Shown piece by piece: positions 9,701 through 15,988 of a stretch of DNA of 64,000 nucleotides. The notes under the pieces were generated by a model that saw only the letters and a program-made list of their open reading frames with translations, did no database searches and was not told the origin of the DNA. A program made the position numbers and the translations under genes. The first letter of the stretch is position 1; each line of letters opens with the position of its first letter. This DNA is from EB88 sp965199135 (GTDB taxonomy: Bacteria > Acidobacteriota > Terriglobia > Terriglobales > Acidobacteriaceae), in contig OZ240685.1 in the NCBI GenBank assembly GCA_965199135.1, forward strand, positions 2,604,001 through 2,668,000, read 5' to 3'.

Positions 9701-9712
9701 GGGAATGGGGAG

Positions 9713-10444
9713 CTACCAGCTGCCCCGTTCACCAAAGACATCGATGACCTTGCCCAGGCGTTCCCAGCCCCGGGTCCAGTTCAGCTGCAGCGCTTTTTCA
9801 AGCGTGTCCGGATTGCCCGCCTTGACTGCCTGGATGATGGCATCGTGCTCGGCGACTGAGAGCTTCAGATCGTGCAGGATCGAGGACGCATACAGTCGCC
9901 AGTAGCGCTCGGCCTGCGGCTCGACGGCGCGATGCAGCGCCAGCAACCGCGGACCAGCGCCAGCCTCCACGATCAGCCGGTGAAAGTCCCTGTCGAGCTC
10001 AAAGATAGAGCCCGGGCCAGTGGAGCTTGCCGTGACCGCACCTAGCTTCTTGTTCAGAGCGCCAAGTTTTATGGCCAGCGCATTCCGCTGTGATTCCGGC
10101 ATGACCGCCACCCGGCGTCCTGCCAGGCCCTCGGTATGCCCGATGATGCTGTACAGTTCGTCCGCATCTTCCTTGGTAAGTGGTGCGACCACGATGCGGC
10201 ACTTGTTCGCGGTGCGGTGCTCATGGACGTATCCATCGCGCTGCAGCCAGTGCAGCGCAGCCCGTACCGGCGTCCGGCTGATATTCAGCCGCTCGGCAAG
10301 GTCGCCTTCGACAACCCAGGTGCCGGGAGAGAGGCGGCCATGAACAATCAGCTCGCGAATCTGCTGGAAGGCAATGGTGACGCTGGTGCCGTGTTCTGGC
10401 TTGGGAGGTAAGGCGTAGGTGGTCGCGGAGGTGCTCTTCGGCAT
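9713..10444 (-). CDS. GntR-family transcriptional regulator (FadR/FCD type)
   Basis: About 243 residues. The N-terminal winged helix reads AFQQIRELIVHGRLSPGTWV, then GDLAERLNISRTPVRAALHW, which is the GntR consensus. The helical FCD ligand-binding domain follows (RDFHRLIVEAGAGPRLLALH; SVAEHDAIIQAVKAGN). I chose the ATG at 10444 because the longer GTG start at 10516 would add an implausible Cys- and Arg-rich leader. No strong Shine-Dalgarno is visible at either. Its promoter lies just downstream of the semialdehyde dehydrogenase gene, and the two may be co-transcribed. Control of sugar-acid genes by the acid itself is the family norm; here it is inference. Confidence 0.87.
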   Translation of the reverse strand: MPKSTSATTYALPPKPEHGTSVTIAFQQIRELIVHGRLSPGTWVVEGDLAERLNISRTPVRAALHWLQRDGYVHEHRTANKCRIVVAPLTKEDADELYSIIGHTEGLAGRRVAVMPESQRNALAIKLGALNKKLGAVTASSTGPGSIFELDRDFHRLIVEAGAGPRLLALHRAVEPQAERYWRLYASSILHDLKLSVAEHDAIIQAVKAGNPDTLEKALQLNWTRGWERLGKVIDVFGERGSW

Positions 10445-10623
10445 GGGTATTTTGTGCGCTGTCTGCTTTTGTCTGCAGCCTTCGGTGCGGGTTCGCTTCA
10501 GACCGCAGCAACACACGGGCGGTCGCCGGCTGCTTCTGAGGCGTAATTGTTATAGCAGATTGGGCTTACAGCTTCCGACCTGCCCCGGACAGACCATCGC
10601 TGCCCTTGGCTGCTCCGTCGCCA

Positions 10624-12210
10624 CTACTGACCGTCAATGATGCGAGGGATGTTCAAAGGATTCCCGGTCTGCAGCGCATGTGGAAGAAGGTCCTCCGGGA
10701 AATCCTGGTAGCAGACCGGCCGAAGCCAGCGCTCCACACTCATCGTGCCGACCGAGGTGAACCGCGCATCCGTGGTCGCAGGATATGGACCGCCATGCAC
10801 CATCGCCGTCCCAACCTCCACGCCCGTCGGAAATCCATTCGCAACCAGCCTGCCCGCGGTCTCCTCGAGAACCGGCAGAAGCGTGGCGACCGCCTCGTGA
10901 TCCTCGCGCGAGAAGTGCAGGGTGCAGGTGAGCTGGCCCTCCAGCGCATGGGCAGCCGCTATCATCTCTTCCAGAGATGAGCAGCGCACCAGCAGCGAGG
11001 TGGGGCCGAAGATCTCTTCGGCCAGTGACGGATCCTCAAGGAATGCCTCCGCCGTCGTCGCGCACAGGAGCGCACACCCGGTCCCGGCATTGCCCTTCTG
11101 TCCCTCGGCGACGATCGTGATGTCTCCGTGCCGGGCCAGGTCCGACGCGGCGGCGAGATACGCTTCCGCGATGCCGCTATGGAGCATGGTTGCGGCCGGG
11201 GCGCTACGCACCGCGTCCCCCGCTGCTCCCTGGAAGCTCTCCCACTCCGGGCCTTCAATCCCGAAGACGATGCCGGGGTTGGTGCAGAACTGCCCCACGC
11301 CCAGGAGAATGGACGCGGCCAGACCCTTGCCGATCGCCTCTGCCCGTTCCCGCAGGGCACCCGGCAGTACAAAAACCGGGTTGACCGAGCTCATCTCGGC
11401 AAATACGGGGATCGGGACCACCCGTTCGGCGGCGAGGGCAGCCAGCGCCAGTCCGCCATTGCGGGAGCCCGTAAAGCCAACCGCCCGGATCGAGGGATGG
11501 GTGACAACCGCCTCGCCCAGGTCGTAGCCCGCTCCCGTCAGGAGCGAGAACACACCTTCGGGCATGCCGGTGCGAGAGGCGGCCTGCTGAATCGCGCGGC
11601 CGGCCAGCTCTGCTGTGCCCGGATGCGCGGGATGGGCACGCACCACCACCGGGCAGCCAGCGGCCAGGGCCGACGCGGTATCGCCCCCGGCAACCGAGAA
11701 GGCCAGCGGGAAATTGCTTGCGCCAAACACAGCGACCGGTCCCACCGGTATGCGCACCGTCGCGAGCGAAGGCCGCGGCAGCGGCTTGCGATCTGGCAGC
11801 GGCGTGTCCATGGTGACGCCGAAAAAACGCCCGGCGCGCAACGCACTGGCAAACATCCGCAGCTGTCCCACAGTTCGGCCGCGTTCGCCCTCGATCCTGC
11901 CTGGCGGCAGGCCGGTCTCTGCGACAGCGCGTTCGACCAGCACGTTGCCCAGCGCAAGCAGCTCCTCGGCAATAGCCTCCAGGAACGCTGCGCGCGCCTC
12001 GGGGGTGGTGCTGCGGAATGCACGCGAAGCCGCCCGCGCCAGTTCGCACGCAAGGTCCACCTGCTCGGCCGTTGCGGTCGTAAATGTGCCGGCAAGCTGC
12101 TCGCCGGTCGTGGGGTTTCGTGCCTCAAAGGTCGCGGAGCCGGACGGGCCCGAAACCTCAGTGCTGCCGATCAATTGGGTGCCGAGAATGGAAGACGTCG
12201 CAGTTGGCAT
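10624..12210 (-). CDS. Aldehyde dehydrogenase, 2-oxoglutarate semialdehyde (2,5-dioxovalerate) dehydrogenase-like
   Basis: 528 residues, NAD(P)-dependent. It is closer to the alpha-ketoglutaric semialdehyde dehydrogenase type than to general ALDHs: the general base sits in FAEMSSVNPVFV (E272) rather than ELGG, and the nucleophile in VGQFCTNPG (C309). Other landmarks are VFGASNFPLAFSVAGGDTAS (cofactor loop) and FTGSR. These enzymes make 2-oxoglutarate at the end of the glucarate/galactarate, pentose or hydroxyproline routes. The dehydratases of such routes are not in the window, so the upstream substrate remains open. The neighbouring GntR regulator and MFS anion carrier support a sugar-acid role. 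Confidence 0.87.
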   Translation of the reverse strand: MPTATSSILGTQLIGSTEVSGPSGSATFEARNPTTGEQLAGTFTTATAEQVDLACELARAASRAFRSTTPEARAAFLEAIAEELLALGNVLVERAVAETGLPPGRIEGERGRTVGQLRMFASALRAGRFFGVTMDTPLPDRKPLPRPSLATVRIPVGPVAVFGASNFPLAFSVAGGDTASALAAGCPVVVRAHPAHPGTAELAGRAIQQAASRTGMPEGVFSLLTGAGYDLGEAVVTHPSIRAVGFTGSRNGGLALAALAAERVVPIPVFAEMSSVNPVFVLPGALRERAEAIGKGLAASILLGVGQFCTNPGIVFGIEGPEWESFQGAAGDAVRSAPAATMLHSGIAEAYLAAASDLARHGDITIVAEGQKGNAGTGCALLCATTAEAFLEDPSLAEEIFGPTSLLVRCSSLEEMIAAAHALEGQLTCTLHFSREDHEAVATLLPVLEETAGRLVANGFPTGVEVGTAMVHGGPYPATTDARFTSVGTMSVERWLRPVCYQDFPEDLLPHALQTGNPLNIPRIIDGQ

Positions 12211-12266
12211 GCGCTTCCGATTGTACGTCCGGCCCCGTCTGACATCTGACTAGCGAGGAGAACACC

Positions 12267-12731
12267 ATGCGTAAACGCATCATCGGGCAGGAGCCCCCGG
12301 CATCCCCCACGCACCACGGAGCATGGCTCGACCTGACAACGGTCGCCGCAGTCGAGGTCAGCTCGGAGGCGCCATCGTCCCCGATCGAGGGAGTCTTCAC
12401 CGGCACGGGCAACTGGACCGCAGCCTCGCCCGGCGCGGCAACCATCACGCTGCGCTTCGACGCACCCACCCGCGTCACGCGGTCTGCCATCGAGGTGATC
12501 GACCCAGACCATGAACGAACACAGGAGTGGGCACTCCGTGCCTTTTTCTCCGATGGCACGGACCGCGAACTGTTGCGCCAGGGGTGGAACTTCAGCCCCG
12601 GCGGCGCAACCCGGCAACTTGAGGAGTACAACTTCAACCTCGACGAGGTCGTCGCACTGAGCCTCACGATCGACCCCGACAAGGGCCGCGACCGCTACCC
12701 GGCTACGCTCACGAACTGGAAGGTCGGTTAA
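12267..12731 (+). CDS. Hypothetical small protein, possible beta-sandwich (carbohydrate-binding-like)
   Basis: 154 residues with a clean GGAG ribosome-binding site 8 bp before the ATG. There is no signal peptide and no membrane segment, so it is probably cytoplasmic. The composition, alternating short hydrophobic strands (AATITLRFDAPTRVTRSAIEV; see also FSDGTDRELLRQGWNFSPGG), suggests a jelly-roll fold like discoidin or carbohydrate-binding modules. I do not recognise a named family with certainty. It is divergent from the dehydrogenase gene by about 56 bp and followed by a strong terminator, so it forms its own transcription unit. Confidence 0.7.
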   Translation: MRKRIIGQEPPASPTHHGAWLDLTTVAAVEVSSEAPSSPIEGVFTGTGNWTAASPGAATITLRFDAPTRVTRSAIEVIDPDHERTQEWALRAFFSDGTDRELLRQGWNFSPGGATRQLEEYNFNLDEVVALSLTIDPDKGRDRYPATLTNWKVG

Positions 12732-12796
12732 CCTCTCGAGAGCACCGTGCCACGTCTCGTTTTGCGAGATCTGAGCACCACCCACTCGCTAACAGG

Positions 12797-12833
12797 AAGA
12801 AGCCCCATGTCTCAAGAGGACATGGGGCTTCTT
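12797..12833. terminator. Strong bidirectional terminator hairpin
   Basis: A perfect 15-bp stem, AAGAAGCCCCATGTC (12797-12811) with GACATGGGGCTTCTT (12819-12833), and a 7-nt loop. It lies between the convergent small gene (ends 12731) and zwf (ends 12877) and can serve both. T-rich sequence follows the stem on the plus strand after a gap. Confidence 0.85.
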
Positions 12834-12867
12834 CTTGTGGGGCTCTTCTTGTGCGGCTCTTCTTTTC
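12826..12867 (+). repeat. Short tandem repeat overlapping the terminator
   Basis: Three near-identical units, GGCTTCTTCTTGTG (12826), GGCTCTTCTTGTG (12841) and GGCTCTTCTTTTC (12855), are spaced 14-15 bp apart. The first unit is the right arm of the terminator stem. It looks like replication-slippage expansion of the terminator arm. Confidence 0.6.
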
Positions 12868-12876
12868 CGACAGGAA

Positions 12877-14244
12877 CTAGACAGGGTTTGCCCAGCCGCC
12901 TACATCGCGGGTCAACTCGTTCGCTGCTTCCGGGCCCCAGGATCCAGGCTTGTAGGTGTGCACCTTGGGCAGGTCCTTGAGCAGCGGATCAAGCAGCCGC
13001 CAGCTTTCCTCGACATAGTCCTCACGCGCAAACCAGACCGGGTTGCCACGCATGGCGTCTTCAAGCAGTTCCTCATAGGGCAACAGGTCATTGGTGCCGC
13101 ACTGCTGCGACGCCTTTAGTTCAACCATGCAGCCACGCAGCGTGTCGCCTGCTTCCTTCACTGAGCCGCCAATGGCGACCACAGGCTCTGGACTCAGCCG
13201 GAACCGCACGTAGTTCTGCGGTGTCAGCTTGTCAGAAAACACAGCAGGGGTCTGGCGCAGCGTCGCAATGATCTCGGTTGCGGTCTTGTTCAGGAGCTTG
13301 CCCGTACGGATGAAGAAGGGAACATCACGCCAGCGCCAGGAGTTGATATTGAGCCGCATCGCGGCAAACGTCTCCACCCCGGAGTTTGGCCGTACACCAT
13401 CTTCGTCCAGGTAGCCGTCAAACTGGCCAAGCACCACGTCATCCGCGGTGATGGGCTTGATGCTCTTAAGGACCTTGACACGCTCATCGCGAAGCGCTTC
13501 CACGTCGGGGCATGGTGGTGGCTCCATGGCGATGTTGCTGACCAGCTGCATCAGATGGTTTTGCACCACGTCGCGAATTGCGCCAACGCCGTCATAGAAG
13601 CTGCCGCGACCCTGGATGCCGAAGCTTTCCGCCATCGTGATCTGCACACTTTCGATGTACTGGCGGTTCCAGATTGGCTCGAGGAAGGAGTTGGCAAAGC
13701 GGAAAAAGATCAGGTTCTGGACAGGATTTTTGCCTAGATAGTGGTCGATACGGAAGATCGACTCTTCCGGAAATACCTCATGGATGGCATGGTTAAGGGC
13801 TGCCGCCGTCTCGACACTATGGCCGAAAGGCTTCTCCACCACGATGCGGGCGCCGTCGGCGTTGCCGGACTGCTTGAGCTGCTGCACGACGCGGACAAAC
13901 AGCGAAGGTGGAATCGCAAGATAGTGGAGCGGGTGCTTGGCGCCGCCAAGCTGGTTGCGAACTTCGGTGAAAGTAGCCGGGTCGTTATAGTCGCCATCCA
14001 CATAGCGAAGGCAGTTCAATAACCTGTCGAGTCCTTCTGGATCCACACCGCCGTGCTTCTGCACACTGTCGCGGCATCGGTTTTTTAAGTCGTCCAGCGT
14101 CCAGCCGGCTTTGGCTACCCCAACAACAGGCCCTTTCAGCTTGCCGCGTTTCGCGAGCCGCTGCAGGGACGGAAAGATCTGCTTGTAGGCAAGGTCTCCC
14201 GTGGCACCAAAGAAAACCAGCGCATCCGACACAATCTGCTCCAT
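12877..14244 (-). CDS. zwf: Glucose-6-phosphate 1-dehydrogenase
   Basis: 455 residues, matching the family. It oxidises glucose-6-phosphate to 6-phosphogluconolactone with NADP+ at the head of the oxidative pentose-phosphate and Entner-Doudoroff routes. The N-terminal nucleotide fold has FFGATGDLAYKQIFPSL, and the active-site signature RIDHYLGK places the key His near residue 168. Downstream, EKPFGHS and FIRTGKLL are family blocks. The ATG at 14244 follows AAGGAAG; a longer frame from 14292 lacks support. The gene stands alone, unlike the zwf-pgl-edd groupings of many bacteria, and ends at the strong hairpin at 12797-12833. Confidence 0.95.
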   Translation of the reverse strand: MEQIVSDALVFFGATGDLAYKQIFPSLQRLAKRGKLKGPVVGVAKAGWTLDDLKNRCRDSVQKHGGVDPEGLDRLLNCLRYVDGDYNDPATFTEVRNQLGGAKHPLHYLAIPPSLFVRVVQQLKQSGNADGARIVVEKPFGHSVETAAALNHAIHEVFPEESIFRIDHYLGKNPVQNLIFFRFANSFLEPIWNRQYIESVQITMAESFGIQGRGSFYDGVGAIRDVVQNHLMQLVSNIAMEPPPCPDVEALRDERVKVLKSIKPITADDVVLGQFDGYLDEDGVRPNSGVETFAAMRLNINSWRWRDVPFFIRTGKLLNKTATEIIATLRQTPAVFSDKLTPQNYVRFRLSPEPVVAIGGSVKEAGDTLRGCMVELKASQQCGTNDLLPYEELLEDAMRGNPVWFAREDYVEESWRLLDPLLKDLPKVHTYKPGSWGPEAANELTRDVGGWANPV

Positions 14245-14481
14245 GAAGCTTCCTTTCAAACGAAGGGAGGACGCTTGTCCTCGCGTGCACATGCTCGATC
14301 GAACGTCGTCCTTATGATTCCACCAGTCGGGGCATGGCGCAAATAAACGAACGACTTGTGTTGAGGAAGATGCTGGTCACGGTTGTGTCCGATCTATCGG
14401 CATTTGCATAGAAAACCTTCAATTCAGGTCAAAACATCCTGCACTCATCACTGTGCAATACAGAAAACCCCTTTGATTGGG

Positions 14482-14493
14482 GTACAGAAGTAC
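14482..14493. promoter_or_regulatory. Candidate SOS-type operator, GTAC-N4-GTAC
   Basis: GTACAGAAGTAC is a 12-bp element with the spacing of the Gram-positive LexA box (GAAC-N4-GTTC) but different half-sites. It sits 12 bp upstream of a consensus -35 for the imu operon. LexA recognition motifs vary by phylum and I do not know the acidobacterial one, so the link to LexA is speculative. Confidence 0.3.
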
Positions 14494-14505
14494 TTTTTCC
14501 ACCTT

Positions 14506-14536
14506 TTGACATTCACCTCCGGACGACGCATCCTAA
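14506..14536 (+). promoter_or_regulatory. imuA: Candidate sigma70-type promoter for imuA-imuB-dnaE2
   Basis: A perfect -35 hexamer TTGACA (14506-14511) is followed after 18-19 bp by a poor -10 (ATCCTA or TCCTAA, 14530-14536). Transcription would begin near 14543, placing the hairpin at 14551-14594 at the very 5' end of the mRNA. A strong -35 with a weak -10 suits a promoter that is normally off. Confidence 0.4.
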
Positions 14537-14550
14537 AAGCGTCCAAGGAG

Positions 14551-14594
14551 AAGAAAAAGCGAAATAGCTGTCTCCTGCTATTTCGCCTTTTCTT
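14551..14594 (+). promoter_or_regulatory. Leader hairpin (attenuator or terminator-like) upstream of imuA
   Basis: An 18-bp stem with a single A-C mismatch pairs 14551-14568 with 14577-14594 around an 8-nt loop; the central 10 bp (GCGAAATAGC / GCTATTTCGC) are perfect. The 3' arm ends in CCTTTTCTT, as in intrinsic terminators, and stops 26 bp before the imuA ATG. Any promoter for imuA therefore has to lie upstream, so the hairpin is in the leader of the mutasome mRNA. Function is inferred. Confidence 0.6.
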
Positions 14595-14620
14595 CACCCC
14601 TAACAGTATCGGGAGCCACC

Positions 14621-15988
14621 ATGACCAACACCGTTCGTTCCCAGGCCTTGCGCAAAACCATTGAGGCCGAGCTCGCAGGCAGCTTTGCCGGCGCCCTGAC
14701 CCCAAAGACCCGGACCGCTCGGCCAGTGCTCTCCTTTGGCATCGAGGAGCTCGACCGGGCTACCGGTGGCGGAGCTCCGCTTGGTGCACTGACTGAGATC
14801 GTCGGCCTGGGCAGCACCGGAAAAACCGGGATCGCCATGCAGGTTGCTGCCGGCGCCATGCACGCTGGCAAGGTTTGCGCCTGGGTGGATGCGAGCGACT
14901 CGTTTGACCCACGCTCCGCTCAGGACAATGGCATGCTGCTGCCGCAACTGCTCTGGGTGCGCTGCGGTGGGGAAGCAGAAGCGATCCACCAGGCTGAGGC
15001 CGCAAGCGTCCTGCGCAGCGATGCCGGCCAGTACAGCGCAGCGGGCGTCAACACTGGCCGCTGCGGCTCGCATCCCCGCTCCGAGGAGCAGGGGCTTAAT
15101 AAAGCAGTGGGTGGGCTGTTCCAGGCGCTTCAGCCAGAGCAGGCGCTTCGCGACGAGCAGGGGGCACCCTTTCCTCTGGTTCGAGCCGGGAGCTATGGCT
15201 CGAACCGCGTGCCGCCACCAGCAGCCGACTGGCCGGATGGTAGCCGGACCGGCATGCACTCCACGCGCAACCGGCAGACGATTGGAACCCCTGGCGCCCC
15301 GAATGTGCCGCTGTCGCCGTACAAGCGCGCGCCGCACACGCCCCATCCTGCATTTCGGCCGGTGCCGCGGTCGGAGCAGGTCGCGAGCGACCGGCTCGGC
15401 GGCCGCAAGCTGGCCCATGCAGGGGAAAGCGAGCGGAAAGCACCGGCTCCTCCGCTTGGGAAAGAGGTTTCCCGTTCCTCAGGCAAAGAGTTTGGCAGCC
15501 GTGTAGAGCGTCCCTCTGGTCGTCCCTGGAGCCGGCTCGACCAGGCTCTGCGCGCCGCGGACTTATTGCTGCAGGCCGGTGGTTTCAGCCTCCTGGTGCT
15601 CGACTTCGGCAGCATCGCTCCCGAGCATGTGCTGCGGGTGCCGGCAGCGACCTGGTTTCGCTTTCGCGCGGTCGCCGAGGCGAACGGCACAGCCTGTGTG
15701 CTGCTCTCGCAGGCGCCCTGTGCGCGGTCGAGCGCCAGCCTCGTGCTCACATGCAAGCCCATCGAAATACGCCATGCAGGAGGTACGGTCATGGAGTCCA
15801 TGCGCTACCAGGCGGAAGTGGCTCGCCTCCGCTTTCAGGCAGAGACCGATCCCAGGGTTCCGCGCAAACAGCCGCTCGCCACCTGGCAGTCCAGCCACTA
15901 TGAGCTCTCGCAGATAGCTGAGAAGGAATCAGCGGAGCCGCGTTCATCCCATGTGCTGGCCTGGAAGACTCCCACGAGCCGGCCATGA
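14621..15988 (+). CDS. imuA: ImuA-like RecA-fold protein, with large internal insertion
   Basis: First gene of the SOS mutasome cassette. A RecA-like core begins with SFGIEELDRATGGGAPLGALTE and a P-loop-type GLGSTGKT (residues 62-69), then LLWVRC at 110-115. The second half of the core resumes at about residue 302 with DQALRAADLLLQAGGFSLLV, LDFGSIAPEHVLR and WFRFRAVAEANGTACVLLSQ. In usual ImuA proteins these blocks almost adjoin. Here about 180 Arg/Pro/Ser/Gly-rich, probably disordered residues separate them and account for most of the 455-residue length. ImuA recruits the other two proteins in translesion synthesis. RBS is GGGAG. The stop overlaps the imuB ATG (ATGA). Confidence 0.82.
   Translation: MTNTVRSQALRKTIEAELAGSFAGALTPKTRTARPVLSFGIEELDRATGGGAPLGALTEIVGLGSTGKTGIAMQVAAGAMHAGKVCAWVDASDSFDPRSAQDNGMLLPQLLWVRCGGEAEAIHQAEAASVLRSDAGQYSAAGVNTGRCGSHPRSEEQGLNKAVGGLFQALQPEQALRDEQGAPFPLVRAGSYGSNRVPPPAADWPDGSRTGMHSTRNRQTIGTPGAPNVPLSPYKRAPHTPHPAFRPVPRSEQVASDRLGGRKLAHAGESERKAPAPPLGKEVSRSSGKEFGSRVERPSGRPWSRLDQALRAADLLLQAGGFSLLVLDFGSIAPEHVLRVPAATWFRFRAVAEANGTACVLLSQAPCARSSASLVLTCKPIEIRHAGGTVMESMRYQAEVARLRFQAETDPRVPRKQPLATWQSSHYELSQIAEKESAEPRSSHVLAWKTPTSRP
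15178..15206. repeat. Perfect 10-bp inverted repeat inside the ImuA insertion
   Basis: GGTTCGAGCC (15178-15187) and GGCTCGAACC (15197-15206) are exact inverted copies with a 9-nt loop, in the part of the gene coding for the extra Arg/Pro-rich region. It may be a palindromic element that entered and expanded the coding sequence, or chance in GC-rich DNA. The frame stays open through it. Confidence 0.6.

Larger units (their letters stand above)
14245..14620. other. Long divergent intergenic region zwf / imuA
   Basis: 376 bp without a convincing gene. It is less GC-rich than its surroundings. It holds the candidate imu operator, promoter and leader hairpin listed separately. Near-repeats ATAGAAAACC and ACAGAAAACC occur about 50 bp apart at roughly 14408 and 14460. 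A 93-codon open frame beginning at 14383 crosses the region but is compositionally unlike the neighbours and overlaps imuA, so I do not call it. Confidence 0.6.

Noticed and set aside
11128..12249. Plus-strand frame of 373 codons opposite the semialdehyde dehydrogenase
   Set aside because: Arg/Gly-rich composition, no domains; the minus-strand gene has clear catalytic motifs.
14383..14664. Possible leader peptide or small gene of 93 codons ahead of imuA
   Set aside because: No ribosome site, unusual composition and overlap with imuA; it would also translate through the hairpin.
15178..15206. tRNA T-arm-like sequence GGTTCGAGCC
   Set aside because: No acceptor stem, anticodon arm or CCA can be built around it; it lies within a coding frame.
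14600..15418. Minus-strand frame of 272 codons and a second frame at 15193-15801 opposite the ImuA insertion
   Set aside because: I considered nested genes that could explain the insertion, but neither has a ribosome site or recognisable fold, and both also cover conserved ImuA core sequence.
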